NCBI GenBank assembly: GCA_902826835.1
Contig: CADEGH010000002.1
Coordinates: forward strand, 287,342 to 351,341
Reading direction: 5' to 3'
DNA: 64,000 bases
From: an uncultured bacterium
Lineage (GTDB): Bacteria > Planctomycetota > GCA-002687715
The translations under genes were made by a program, and so were the position numbers. This document shows, in pieces, positions 17,483 through 26,816 of the stretch (position 1 is the stretch's first letter; each line of letters starts with the position of its first letter). Below the pieces are notes generated by a model that saw only the letters and a program-made list of their open reading frames with translations, ran no database searches and was not told where the DNA came from.

Positions 17483-20033
17483 CGCGGATGATGTCGCTCG
17501 TGGCGTAGGAGCCGTTCGTCAGGCGAACGAGCGTCGTACCGTCCGTTTGGCTCCCGACCGGGAAGGCCAGCGAACCCGCCGGAAGATCGAACGCCACTGC
17601 GGGGTACACCCCGGCGGCCGGCAGCGGGTAGTGGATGGGCGAACCCGCGAACGAGGGCGACAGGAAGCAGGAGAAGGTCAATGCATCGGGGGTCAGTCCC
17701 AGGAGGGGACCGGAACCGAGTCCGAGCATCGTGGCGTTGGAGAACAGAGACCAGCCTTCGGTGGCGGTAGCCGGGAGGTTGCGAAGGCCGAGGTGCAGGC
17801 TCCCGGTGCCGGGGGTCGTCGAGAACTCGAAGCGGAAGCTCGAGTCTTGAGTCGTCCCACCGCGGATGACCAGCGCGTAATCGACGTCGAGAGCGGGGGT
17901 TTCGATATGACCGTCCTGATTGACCTCCGCAGCGTGCACGCGCACCGTCCAGACCCCGACCTGGGGATTGGGGACGATGACGTTTTCGACCGTGTCGACG
18001 TTGTTGGGCACACCGCCGGGGGTCGAAACGAGACTGCCCAGCAGTCCGTTGTTGCCGTGGTACACCGCGCCCGAGGGGCTCGTGACCTCGAGGTTCAAGT
18101 TGTTGATGCGATGCAGCGTGGCGGAGGTCGTGCCGGAGCGATCGATGTAGTTCATCGTCACGTGCAAGACCGACTCGCCGGGGGCGATCGTCACCGCGTA
18201 CTGCGCCGAAGCAAAGGGCGCGAGGACCTCGGTCTCGTTGACCCAATAGAACTTGGTCCGGTTGTCGTAGATCGTCTGGACGTTCGGATGCCCGAAGCCC
18301 TGAACGGCCCGGGTGATATCGCCGTTCGGACCGCCGGCGAGCCAGTTCCAGGGAGTGGCGGTGTTGATGATGAAAGCCTTGGCGAGGGTGGCCTTCGGCT
18401 TACTCGCAAAGACGTCGGCGCCGGTCGGATTGCCGAAGATCCCCTGGTGCCACATCTGGAAGAACAGGCCGCTCAGGCCCGAGCAAATCGGGGTGGCGCC
18501 GCTGGTTCCGCCAAAGGTGGTGGTGTAGTCGCTGGCGTTGTTGTAGCCCGCTGCTCCCACCTGGTCCGAGCAGAAGATGTTGTCGTAGAAGCTGGCGATT
18601 TCCGGCTTGTACCGCCCATCGTCAGCCGGCCCGATGCTGGCTCCGCCCGTCCAATTGTCATCGGCCTTCGAGAGGGTGTTCGCGTGCTTGACACCACCGA
18701 CCGAGAGGACGTTTTTTGCCCACGCTTGGGGACGCGAGTTGCGGGAACCGGCGTTACTCTGGGAGTTCAGGAGCAAGAGGTCGTTTTGGAAGAGGATCGT
18801 GTCCATCTCTGCCGACGTGGCGTTGTAGGCCGTCGTCAGCGTCGAACCCCATGAGTTCGATTGGAACACCGCGCGGTAGGGGCCGGCCGCGTTCACGAGC
18901 TCAGCCGTGTGGGTGGAACGGGATCCGCCGGAGAACGAACTGTAGAAACCAGCGATCCCCGTGCCATTGTGGAGCAGGCCCCGCGCTTGGGGGTTCGTGC
19001 CGTCGGCGAAAATCTGACCGTAGGTGCAGGTTCCGTGGTTGCCGTTGGGAACCACGCCGTGCTGAATCGGGGCCGGGACAAATTCCGGATGAGCCGCGTC
19101 CGTTCCGCCGTCGAGCACTTCGCCGCGGACGCCAGTCCCGTCGAAGCCGGCGACCCCCTCGATATAGAGGGCGCCGTGGAGATCGCGGGCGATGTCCATG
19201 TCGTTCTCGGGGGCGCTCCAAGGATCAATCCAAGCGACATCGGAGTGACGCAGGAGGTCAGCCAAGGCGGTGACCGGAAGCCGCGCGATCGTGAGGTAGG
19301 TCAGCGGGTCTCTCGAGACGACCTCGCCGCCCAGACGCTGGATTTCGAGCGCGAGGCGCGCGGACCCGGCAAAGCCCGGGTGGAAGGCCAGGATGTTCAG
19401 GGTTCGGGTCGGAGTGGCGCTGATCCCGGTCAGGACTTCGCGCCCAAGCTCGGGGTCGAGCCGGTAGAGCGGGTGGTAGGGCGTCACCGCCCGCACGCAG
19501 GACTGGCTCATCAGGTAGTTCATCGCCGCCGCGGACCCGCGGACGATTCGACCGTTGACGTGCAAGGGGCTCAGAGCCTCGACGCCCACCGCCTCGAAGA
19601 ACTGCTGATACGCCTCGACCCAAGGAGTCCAAAGCTGGACCACCCAGAGCTGGTTGGACACATCAGCGCGGAGCAGACCGGGAACCTCCAGCCGCTCAAA
19701 CGAGGGATCGAACGCCCCCGCGCGCAAGAGCAAGCGCCCATCGATCCGCCGGGCATCCGAGAAACGGATTCCGTCGGGCGAGACCACGCTCATGGCAAAG
19801 AGGCTGGCTTCGTCGACCGATCGCCACGTGACCGCGAAGGCCGGGGTTCCCGGAACCGCGCGCACCGTGAGGTCGAAAATCGGATCGCCACTGGTCCAAA
19901 GAACAGTGCTTCCGCTGGTCGTGTCGACGACGACCTGCATCCCGGAGGGCGCAGGCTCCAAGCGAACGGACTGGGAAAAGAGCGAGGTGGCGAGCGTGAC
20001 CGCGGCCACGCCGATCAAGCTGAGCTTGGTCAT
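17472..20033 (-). CDS. Secreted S8 (subtilisin-like) serine protease with P-domain-like C-terminus
   Basis: 853 residues with a signal peptide (residues 1-21, ending FSQS), an N-terminal propeptide-like region to about 285, and an S8 domain. The catalytic triad is Asp308 (GEVLDGG), His333 (GNHGTCTYG) and Ser511 (GGTSGATP). Asp308 sits in DGGT rather than the common DTGV/DSGV. After about residue 590 comes a jelly-roll region resembling a proprotein-convertase P domain or CUB-like fold (VWTVRVHAAEV), then a final beta-sandwich tail like other secreted proteins of this window. Probably exported and self-processed. It is transcribed convergently with the 16556 gene and divergently from the lectin-domain genes. 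Confidence 0.9.
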   Translation of the reverse strand: MTKLSLIGVAAVTLATSLFSQSVRLEPAPSGMQVVVDTTSGSTVLWTSGDPIFDLTVRAVPGTPAFAVTWRSVDEASLFAMSVVSPDGIRFSDARRIDGRLLLRAGAFDPSFERLEVPGLLRADVSNQLWVVQLWTPWVEAYQQFFEAVGVEALSPLHVNGRIVRGSAAAMNYLMSQSCVRAVTPYHPLYRLDPELGREVLTGISATPTRTLNILAFHPGFAGSARLALEIQRLGGEVVSRDPLTYLTIARLPVTALADLLRHSDVAWIDPWSAPENDMDIARDLHGALYIEGVAGFDGTGVRGEVLDGGTDAAHPEFVPAPIQHGVVPNGNHGTCTYGQIFADGTNPQARGLLHNGTGIAGFYSSFSGGSRSTHTAELVNAAGPYRAVFQSNSWGSTLTTAYNATSAEMDTILFQNDLLLLNSQSNAGSRNSRPQAWAKNVLSVGGVKHANTLSKADDNWTGGASIGPADDGRYKPEIASFYDNIFCSDQVGAAGYNNASDYTTTFGGTSGATPICSGLSGLFFQMWHQGIFGNPTGADVFASKPKATLAKAFIINTATPWNWLAGGPNGDITRAVQGFGHPNVQTIYDNRTKFYWVNETEVLAPFASAQYAVTIAPGESVLHVTMNYIDRSGTTSATLHRINNLNLEVTSPSGAVYHGNNGLLGSLVSTPGGVPNNVDTVENVIVPNPQVGVWTVRVHAAEVNQDGHIETPALDVDYALVIRGGTTQDSSFRFEFSTTPGTGSLHLGLRNLPATATEGWSLFSNATMLGLGSGPLLGLTPDALTFSCFLSPSFAGSPIHYPLPAAGVYPAVAFDLPAGSLAFPVGSQTDGTTLVRLTNGSYATSDIIRVTW

Positions 20034-20344
20034 GCGACAGGGTTCCTAGGCGACAGGCTTACGGGGCATCCTCGGACGACTCGTGCCCAGCGGGGGCGCG
20101 AGAACCGATCCAGAGGCGTCGTTGAGCACAACCGGGACGGCAACGTGGGGTGACTCGCGGAAGCGTAGACCAGGCTCCCCCCTTCTTGCAACCAAGAAGC
20201 CCAAGAAGTCGGGCCGACCCGCCCTCAATTCTGAAGAATCCTCGCAAGCGTGGGGCGACCCCGACGAAACCCCCCAGATCAAAAGCCGCGTCTTCAGGCT
20301 CTCCATCCTCACCGACGAAGAGCCCGAGCACAGGAAGGGCTCGC
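20034..20344. other. Divergent intergenic region between protease and lectin-domain genes
   Basis: This 311-base stretch separates two diverging secreted-protein genes and must carry both promoters. I see no convincing sigma-70 boxes. A perfect inverted repeat CTTCTTG-CAAC-CAAGAAG lies at 20182-20199, and an AGGAAGG ribosome site precedes the ATG at 20345. Open frames here are in the low-complexity leader and look like shadows. Confidence 0.6.
20182..20199. repeat. Inverted repeat CTTCTTG-CAAC-CAAGAAG
   Basis: Seven perfectly paired bases with a four-base loop in the divergent promoter region. It could be an operator for a dimeric regulator or an mRNA hairpin in the 5' leader of the lectin-domain gene. 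There is no second copy that I noticed. Confidence 0.4.
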
Positions 20345-22237
20345 ATGACTCGCACGCTCCACCTAGCGATGATCGCAGCGCTGGCCGCCCCCGTGGCGAC
20401 GGCCAGGGGTCAGGCTCCGCTGGCGGTGTTCAATCCCGCCAACGGACACACCTATGTTCTGACCACCTATTCCTCCACTCCGCAGGCGGCCCGAGCCTCG
20501 GCCACGAGCATGGGGGGGTACTTGGTCTCGATCAACGACCAGGCCGAGTCGGACTTCCTCGCGACCCACTTCACCGGAGTGCGCCTGTGGATCGGGCTCT
20601 CCGACGAACTCGTCGAGGGCCAATTTGCCTGGGACAGCGGCGAGACCATGAGCTTCTCGAACTGGCGGCCAGGCGAACCGAACAACTCCGGAGGCATCGA
20701 GGACTGGGTGGAGATGGGAGCGGATGGCACGAGCCGCTGGAACGACCTTCCCTCCTCCGGAAGCGCCAAGACCATCTACGGCCTGGTGGAAATCCCGAGC
20801 GCCCTTCCCACCATCCCCGTGGAGACGGTGACCTACAGCGGCAACGGGCACACCTACTGCCGCGTCGCGCCCGGTCAGGACATCAACGAAGCGAGGGCGG
20901 CGGCGGGCAAGCTCGGCGGCCACCTCGTGACGATCAGCACCGCGGGTGAAAACACCTTTCTCGGCACCCACTTCAGCGGCAAGAAACACTGGATCGGCCT
21001 CTCCGACGAGGTCCAGGAGGGGTCCTTCCTCTGGGACAACAACGAGACCCCCGCGTACTCGAACTGGCTCCCTGGCCAGCCTGACAACGGCGGGAGCGGC
21101 GAGGACTGGGTGACCTGGGGCGCGGCCCCGAACGACAACGCCTGGACTGATGTCGCCGGAGCCTCGAGCGCGGTGGCCGCCGGAATCGCCGAACTGCCGT
21201 ATCCGCGTCGTCCGTTCCAGGTCAACAGTCCGAGTGCACACTTGAGCCTCGATGGTTGCCTGAGTCAGGGCACCGCGGGCGCGCACCTCTCGAAAGCCCT
21301 CGGCGAGTCGTTCTCGCTGCGTCTCGACACCAACCAACCGGCCGGCCTGCGGTACTTCGACTTGCTCATGCAGAGCCGCGCGCTCAAGCCCGGCGGGGCG
21401 ATCACCACCGCCGACGGCCAGATCGTGAATCTCGACGTCTTGGCCCCGGGCTGGAGCTGGCTCGGTTCCGGATCACAGTTCGGCCCGACCTTCCTCGCCC
21501 TCGGACCCGGCGCCTACACGCAGACCTTCGTAGTTCCGGCGCTGACCGCGCCCTTCAGCTCCCAGGCCGTGTTCCTCGACCCGACCTCGCCGACCGGGGC
21601 GCGGCTGAGCCAAGCCGGCAGCCTTGAGCGCACGGTGATGGGTTCGACCACGCTGACCATGACCAACGACGACACCGAGGTGCTGATCTTCTCCGGAGCT
21701 CCCCTCTACGCCTCGCCGTTCACCTTCTACGGGTCGAGCCGGACGAGAATGTGGGTGTCGTCGAACGGGCGATTGATCTTCGATCAATCCAACATTGGCG
21801 GCACTCCGACGGTCACCGCCGCGGCCGCCCGCATGTTTGCCGGCTTGTGGTGCGACCTGAATCCGTCGACCACCGGCACCGTCAGCGTGACCCATGTGCA
21901 CGGAGCCGTCCGCACGCGCTGGCAAAACGTCCGCTACCAGCAGAGTGCCGGAATCACCGTCGACATCGCGGTCGAACTCGACATTCCGACCGGCGCCGTG
22001 ACGCTGGACGGCATCAGCACCCTCGTCTCGGGAGGCGGCAATCTCTTCCTCGGTCTCTCGCCGGGAAGCAGCGCGCAAAACCCCGGCGCCACCAACTTCA
22101 CCGCGGGCTACAACTCGACCCCCTCAGGACTGACCAACATGATGTACGCCTTTGGCGCCACGGGTTCCGTGGCGACGGGGCTGAACACGATCACCTTTTT
22201 CCCCGGGCCGATGGGCTACACCTATCTCGGCCTCTGA
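20345..22237 (+). CDS. Secreted protein with two C-type-lectin-like domains (EPN and QPD motifs)
   Basis: 630 residues with a signal peptide (residues 1-23). CTLD 1 (about 33-150) has WIGLSDE, an NWRPGEPNN motif (EPN at 111-113) and SRWNDL. CTLD 2 (about 166-285) has WIGLSDE, NWLPGQPDN (QPD at 245-247) and AWTDV. In animal C-type lectins EPN goes with mannose/GlcNAc and QPD with galactose binding, so the two domains may bind different sugars; cysteine bridges typical of animal CTLDs are missing. The C-terminal half contains a beta-sandwich with DGQIVNLDV and a last module ending NTITFFPG. I start at ATG 20345 (AGGAAGG upstream, signal peptide follows). The paralogue begins 16 bases downstream, so the two form an operon. 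Confidence 0.88.
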   Translation: MTRTLHLAMIAALAAPVATARGQAPLAVFNPANGHTYVLTTYSSTPQAARASATSMGGYLVSINDQAESDFLATHFTGVRLWIGLSDELVEGQFAWDSGETMSFSNWRPGEPNNSGGIEDWVEMGADGTSRWNDLPSSGSAKTIYGLVEIPSALPTIPVETVTYSGNGHTYCRVAPGQDINEARAAAGKLGGHLVTISTAGENTFLGTHFSGKKHWIGLSDEVQEGSFLWDNNETPAYSNWLPGQPDNGGSGEDWVTWGAAPNDNAWTDVAGASSAVAAGIAELPYPRRPFQVNSPSAHLSLDGCLSQGTAGAHLSKALGESFSLRLDTNQPAGLRYFDLLMQSRALKPGGAITTADGQIVNLDVLAPGWSWLGSGSQFGPTFLALGPGAYTQTFVVPALTAPFSSQAVFLDPTSPTGARLSQAGSLERTVMGSTTLTMTNDDTEVLIFSGAPLYASPFTFYGSSRTRMWVSSNGRLIFDQSNIGGTPTVTAAAARMFAGLWCDLNPSTTGTVSVTHVHGAVRTRWQNVRYQQSAGITVDIAVELDIPTGAVTLDGISTLVSGGGNLFLGLSPGSSAQNPGATNFTAGYNSTPSGLTNMMYAFGATGSVATGLNTITFFPGPMGYTYLGL

Positions 22238-22253
22238 TGTTCGGAGACTCCAC

Positions 22254-24134
22254 ATGTTCAAGACTGCCCCGATTGCATTGACCGTCCTCCTCGGGTCGGC
22301 CGTGGCTTGGGCCCAAGCGCCCAACGGCGTATTCAATCCGGCCAACGGGCACACCTATCTATTGACCCCGTGCGCCACTGATCCCGTCCAGGCTCGGGCC
22401 GCCGCGCTCACGATGGGCGGATATCTCGTGGCCATCGGATCGCGCTTGGAGCAGGAGTTTTTATCCCGCCACTTCGGCGGATTGAGGCTGTGGATCGGAC
22501 TCTCCGACGCCACATCCGAAGGCACCTACGCGTGGGACAACGGCGAGCCGGTCACTTACACCAACTGGCACCCCGGCGAGCCCAACAACTCCCGAGCGAC
22601 CGAAGATTGGGTCGAAATCGGCTTCAACCGCACCACCGGCTGGAATGATCTCGCCGCCTCCGGAAGCCCGCTCACGCTGTACGGGCTGGTGGAAATCGAG
22701 ACCTACTTGCCGACCATCACGCCGGAGGTGGCTGTGAATGCCGTCAATGGCCACGCGTACGTACGCGTGGCTCCGGGCGGGTCGGTGTTCGACGCCAAAG
22801 CCGCCGCGGCCGCGTTGGGTGGGCACCTCGTGGCCATCGACGATGTTGCCGAGGACCTGTTCCTCAACACGCACTTTGCTGGTCGTCGGTATTGGATCGG
22901 GCTCTCCGATTCGGTCACCGAAGGTGGCTTCTCTTGGGACAACGGCCAACCGCTGTCCTACATCAATTGGCGCGTCGGTGAACCCAACGACACCAACGGG
23001 ACCGAGGACTTCGTGCGCTGGGGCGCCGAGCCTTCGAACGGCTGGGTCGACGTCGGGCCGACGGCTTGGAACGTCGCCGCGGGCATCGCCGAACTTCCGT
23101 ACGACCGAGCACCCTTCCAGACCAATCGGGCGACCGCGCATCTCAGCGCGGATGGCATCGTCACGCACGGAACCAGCGCCGCTCGCATCACCAAGGTGCT
23201 CGGAACCACCTTCAAGTTGCACATCGACACCGTGGGCCCAATCGGGACCACTCTCTGGGACTTCGGCGTGCAACTCAATGCGCTGCGTGCCGGCGGCAGC
23301 GTCGTCTTGCCGGACGGACAGATTGTCAATTTGGACATCGCCGCCGCCCCCATCTATTGGATGAGTACGGGCGGATACGGATCGCCAACCGTGGTCCCGT
23401 GGCAGGGCGCGGTGGTGCTCGACTCCTCCGCATTTGCGTTGCCGGGCATCCTCTCGGGCCAGACCATCTTCACCGATCCCGGTGCCGCCTACGGGGTCAG
23501 CTTCTCGCAAGCGGTCGAGATCCGCACCGTCTTCCCGGGTCCGAAGAACCTGACGCTCGAAGACGACGCCGTCACCGGTGTCGACCTGCGCGCCGCCCCG
23601 CTCGGCCTCAGCACCTTTGACTTCTACGGACGCACCTACGATCGCTTCGACGTGTGCTCGAACGGTCGGGTGATGTTTGAACAGGGCACCGCCTCGTTCT
23701 ATCCGACGATCAATGGGGCCGCCTCCGAGTGGCCGTCGATCAACGCCTGGTGCGACCTCGATCCTTCGGCGGGCGGAACGATCACGGTCAGCCGCCTCGG
23801 CGCCGTCGTCAAGGTCGACTATGTCGGCGTACCCTACGGTGGAGGCGGTGGATCTGCGACCTTCTCGATCCAACTCGATACCTCGGTGTGCTCGATCACC
23901 CTGGATGGCCTCTCGACCTTCGCCGCGGGTGGCGGGCCCCAGTTTTTGGGACTCTCCCCGGGCCGCGGCGGGGTCAATCCCGGCCCCACGCCGTTTGCCC
24001 TGGGTGCGGTGGCGGGACCGACCGGGTCCAATCGGATGGTCTACACCTACGGACCAACCGGGACCCTGGCCACCGGTTTCAACGGCATCTCGTTCACGCC
24101 GGCCGGGCCAAGCTACAACACCTTCGGGTTCTGA
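22254..24134 (+). CDS. Secreted protein with two C-type-lectin-like domains (two EPN motifs), tandem paralogue
   Basis: 626 residues, signal peptide 1-21 (AVAWAQA). It is collinear with the upstream gene: CTLD 1 (about 30-148; WIGLSDA, NWHPGEPNN with EPN at 109-111, GWNDL), CTLD 2 (about 163-280; WIGLSDS, NWRVGEPND, GWVDV), then the shared C-terminal part (DGQIVNLDI and an ending NGISFTPAG). Both CTLDs have EPN, in contrast to EPN/QPD of its neighbour. The ribosome site is GGAGAC. It clearly arose by tandem duplication and has diverged throughout. Confidence 0.88.
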   Translation: MFKTAPIALTVLLGSAVAWAQAPNGVFNPANGHTYLLTPCATDPVQARAAALTMGGYLVAIGSRLEQEFLSRHFGGLRLWIGLSDATSEGTYAWDNGEPVTYTNWHPGEPNNSRATEDWVEIGFNRTTGWNDLAASGSPLTLYGLVEIETYLPTITPEVAVNAVNGHAYVRVAPGGSVFDAKAAAAALGGHLVAIDDVAEDLFLNTHFAGRRYWIGLSDSVTEGGFSWDNGQPLSYINWRVGEPNDTNGTEDFVRWGAEPSNGWVDVGPTAWNVAAGIAELPYDRAPFQTNRATAHLSADGIVTHGTSAARITKVLGTTFKLHIDTVGPIGTTLWDFGVQLNALRAGGSVVLPDGQIVNLDIAAAPIYWMSTGGYGSPTVVPWQGAVVLDSSAFALPGILSGQTIFTDPGAAYGVSFSQAVEIRTVFPGPKNLTLEDDAVTGVDLRAAPLGLSTFDFYGRTYDRFDVCSNGRVMFEQGTASFYPTINGAASEWPSINAWCDLDPSAGGTITVSRLGAVVKVDYVGVPYGGGGGSATFSIQLDTSVCSITLDGLSTFAAGGGPQFLGLSPGRGGVNPGPTPFALGAVAGPTGSNRMVYTYGPTGTLATGFNGISFTPAGPSYNTFGF

Positions 24135-24176
24135 GGCGCCGGGCGCGTGATCGCGCCGGCCCTCCCGGAGGCCCAG

Positions 24177-24458
24177 ATGACCGACTGCTCCCCTTCGGCT
24201 TGGTTCGTGTACGTGCTGGCCTCGGACGAAGGTTCGAGCACGTATGTCGGCATCACTAACGATCTCGAGCGTCGGCTCGCGCAACACAACGGGTATCTCC
24301 CCGGAGGCGCCCGCGCGACCCGGAGATTTCGGCCGTGGCGGGTGGCCCGCACCCTCGGCCCGTTTGCGACGCGTTCCGCGGCTTCGAAGTGCGAGTACGC
24401 GCTGAAGCGCGTCCGGGGCGCGCAGCGGCTTCGCGTGGAATTCCAAAACGCGCCTTGA
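24177..24458 (+). CDS. Small GIY-YIG nuclease-domain protein
   Basis: A 93-residue single-domain protein with the GIY-YIG fold: FVYVLASDEGSSTYVGIT gives the two short beta strands (VYVL... YVG), followed by NDLERRLAQHNGY with the conserved Arg and His. The usual Glu at the C-terminal side may be E in KCEYALKR. It resembles UPF0213/YhbQ-type proteins, whose role is unclear. ATG 24177 has a GGAGG site five bases upstream; a longer frame from 24147 lacks support. It lies 42 bases after the lectin-domain gene and ends 4 bases from the convergent membrane-protein gene. Confidence 0.85.
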   Translation: MTDCSPSAWFVYVLASDEGSSTYVGITNDLERRLAQHNGYLPGGARATRRFRPWRVARTLGPFATRSAASKCEYALKRVRGAQRLRVEFQNAP

Positions 24459-24462
24459 CGAT

Positions 24463-26139
24463 TCAGCGCCCGAGCCGCAGGTGAACTCCGTCGGAGACGA
24501 CCAAGACGGGTGAGATCTGCACCGCCTGAAGGGTCCACGCGAAACCCTCGAACATGTCGCCGGTCTTGAGCGGACTGGTGTGACTCCACTCTCCGCGCGC
24601 ATCGGCTTCGAAATCGAAGCGCAGCCCCATACCCAACGCGAGTGGCAGCACGGTCTGGACGGACGGGAACTCGACCAGGGCGTAGGGCTCGAGCGGTTTG
24701 CCCGGCTGAGCCACGATCAATCCGCGGGCCTGGGGCGCGGCGCCGCGGATCATGATGCGGAGTTCGCCCCCGAGCTTGGGGGCGGCCACGTGGAGTTCGA
24801 GCTTCGAAGGCTCGGAGGTCATGAGAACCCGCTCGACGTGGGCGTTCCGATCGAATCCCGGGCCCAACCGCATCGACCAGTAGGTCGGGACGATGCGGAT
24901 CGCGTAGCCGGGATCGGCACGGAAGCGCGCCACTTCGTCCCGCCAGCGGGGCCGGTCCGGTGCCTCGACCGGGTTCGAGACGGCTTCGGCCACTCCGGTC
25001 CCGAGCAACGCCGCCACAAGCAAGCCCGCCAAGGCCTTTCGGGCTCCCCGAAGGTGCGGCCAGGAGGTGAGGATGCCCCACGCGAACAGGGTGGCGGGAA
25101 CAATTATGTAGCGATTGGATACGTGAATCCCGAGAGGGTGGGACTGATTCCCGAGGCCGAACAGGATCCCCTGCGCCGCCAACGCCACGTAGGCGGCCAG
25201 GACCCAGCGAGCCACCGGCGCGCGGCACCCGACCCAGAGCAATCCCCCGAGCAACCCGGCCGCCGCCATCCGAATCGCCAAGGCGAGGGTGGCTCGATCC
25301 GAGACGAGTTGCAGCCCCCACTCCACGCACGCGCGCGCTGCCGACTTCCCGATGAGGCTCGGGAGCAAGCCGTCGAAGAGGGCGCTGGCGGGGACGTGGG
25401 ACCAGGCCTGCCAATTCAGGCGCGAAGTGGCCGAGAGTCCGGAGAGCGAGGTATCGCTGGGAGCGCGGAGGAGCACACACGCGGATTGCAGCGCAACGCC
25501 GATCAAGAGCCCGCCGGCAATCCAACGAAAGTCCCGGCTCTTCCGCCGCCAGGCCGTCCATGCAAAGAGCGGCAACAGCACCGCCGCGAGGATGCTCGCA
25601 AATCCACTCCAAACCGCGAACGCGGCGCGCCAGCGCGGCGGATTCGGCCCTCGATCTCCGCCGACCGTACCTCCCGCCAAAAGGAGTGGAACTACCGCCC
25701 AATGGAACTTGCTACTGAGGGTCGAGAGCCACGTCTCCTCCCCCGAGGCGACCGCCAGAAACGCACATCCGGCCAAAAAACGACGCCCCAAGGTCGCAAC
25801 CGAGGACATCCCCGAACCAAGGAGCAGCCCGAGGGGAATCAAGAGGGAGAGCAACGCAAATCCCATCATCCCGTAGGGAGCCAGTTCGAGCGGGAGAAAC
25901 TTGGCGGTCGTCCAGGCCGCCAGCACCGGGATGGCGTCGCAATACCCGACGTCGAGCCAAATCGAATCGAAGAGCCCCGCCCCGTGGTGCACCCGAGAGT
26001 AAAAGAGCGATCCTTCCTCCGCCCGCATCCGCGGATTAGTGAACAGGGTCGGGTCTCGGGCGACGATGAGGATGACGAACACGACCCAGAGCGCCGCCGC
26101 GAGCCCGCGCGTACGCTCCCCACCTGCGTTCACGCCCAT
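24463..26139 (-). CDS. Polytopic membrane protein, possible GT-C-type glycosyltransferase
   Basis: 558 residues with about ten or more hydrophobic helices over residues 15-400 and a soluble beta-rich C-terminal 150 residues. The first extracytoplasmic loop has acidic residues (NPRMRAEEGSLFYSRV), a placement typical of GT-C enzymes that use lipid-linked sugars, but no defined family signature is recognised. It overlaps the upstream HAD gene by 10 bases, so both are in one transcript. A similar but unrelated-looking membrane enzyme occurs at 57237-58955. Confidence 0.75.
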   Translation of the reverse strand: MGVNAGGERTRGLAAALWVVFVILIVARDPTLFTNPRMRAEEGSLFYSRVHHGAGLFDSIWLDVGYCDAIPVLAAWTTAKFLPLELAPYGMMGFALLSLLIPLGLLLGSGMSSVATLGRRFLAGCAFLAVASGEETWLSTLSSKFHWAVVPLLLAGGTVGGDRGPNPPRWRAAFAVWSGFASILAAVLLPLFAWTAWRRKSRDFRWIAGGLLIGVALQSACVLLRAPSDTSLSGLSATSRLNWQAWSHVPASALFDGLLPSLIGKSAARACVEWGLQLVSDRATLALAIRMAAAGLLGGLLWVGCRAPVARWVLAAYVALAAQGILFGLGNQSHPLGIHVSNRYIIVPATLFAWGILTSWPHLRGARKALAGLLVAALLGTGVAEAVSNPVEAPDRPRWRDEVARFRADPGYAIRIVPTYWSMRLGPGFDRNAHVERVLMTSEPSKLELHVAAPKLGGELRIMIRGAAPQARGLIVAQPGKPLEPYALVEFPSVQTVLPLALGMGLRFDFEADARGEWSHTSPLKTGDMFEGFAWTLQAVQISPVLVVSDGVHLRLGR

Positions 26140-26786
26140 CCGCGGTTCCCCATGAATTCGTGAAAATCGGACACGACGAAATCCGCTCGTCCGTGCGCGA
26201 GCAGCACCGGCGCGGAAAAGCTCGTGGTGAGGGCCACCACCGTCATTCCCGCCGACTTGCCGGCCTCGATGCCCATCGGTGCATCCTCGAAGACGACGCA
26301 GTGGGAAGGCTCGACCTCCAACTGTCTCGCCGCCTCCAAGAAGACGTCCGGGAAGGGCTTCCCACGCGGCACTTCGTCGCCCCGCACGATGCAGCGGAAG
26401 TGATCCTCGAGTCCGAGTTCGTGGAGGCTGTGCCGCACGTTTTCGGCCGGAGCGGAGGTGGCGACCGCCACGGGAATGTCGCGGCGCGTCGCTTCCCGCA
26501 GGAGTTCAATCAGTCCCGGCACCGGCACGAGCCGACCCCGGGACAATTGCCGATACGCCGCCTCTTTTTCGTTCGCGTAAGCCAAACACTCGGCGGGCGC
26601 AAGTTCGCGGCCGAACAGGATCGGGAAAATGTCCCGATTGCGCTTGCCGTCGAGCCGATGCCGCAGCTCCATTGTGAGTGCGCCGAGCCCGTGCTGCGCG
26701 AGAAAGCCCGCGAAGGCCGCCGCGTGCAGCTCCATGTTCGCGGTCAGGGTTCCGTCGAGGTCAAAGATCAGGGCTCGGGGCGGCAT
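26130..26786 (-). CDS. HAD-superfamily hydrolase, beta-phosphoglucomutase/phosphatase-like
   Basis: 218 residues. Motif I is IFDLDGTLTAN with the nucleophile Asp and the acid/base Asp, motif II the Thr/Ser in VAVATSAP, motif III Lys in PRGKPFPDVF, and motif IV FEDAPMGIEAGKSAGM. The helical cap is inserted between motifs I and II (subclass I), with the cap sequence HRLDGKRNRDIFP. This is typical of beta-phosphoglucomutase and sugar-phosphate phosphatases. ATG 26786 is chosen because DLDG follows at the usual distance; a GTG at 26804 would add six residues. It overlaps the downstream membrane-protein gene. Confidence 0.88.
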   Translation of the reverse strand: MPPRALIFDLDGTLTANMELHAAAFAGFLAQHGLGALTMELRHRLDGKRNRDIFPILFGRELAPAECLAYANEKEAAYRQLSRGRLVPVPGLIELLREATRRDIPVAVATSAPAENVRHSLHELGLEDHFRCIVRGDEVPRGKPFPDVFLEAARQLEVEPSHCVVFEDAPMGIEAGKSAGMTVVALTTSFSAPVLLAHGRADFVVSDFHEFMGNRGWA

Positions 26787-26816
26787 CGGCGGCGATCGTA
26801 TCACCGCCGGATCAGA

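Noticed and set aside
17547..20153. Two long plus-strand frames opposite the subtilisin-like protease
   Set aside because: The minus-strand protease has a signal peptide and complete triad; the antisense frames lack ribosome sites and family features.
22461..24602. 713-codon minus-strand frame opposite the second lectin-domain gene
   Set aside because: Arg/Gly-rich antisense reading of a gene with two clear lectin-like domains.
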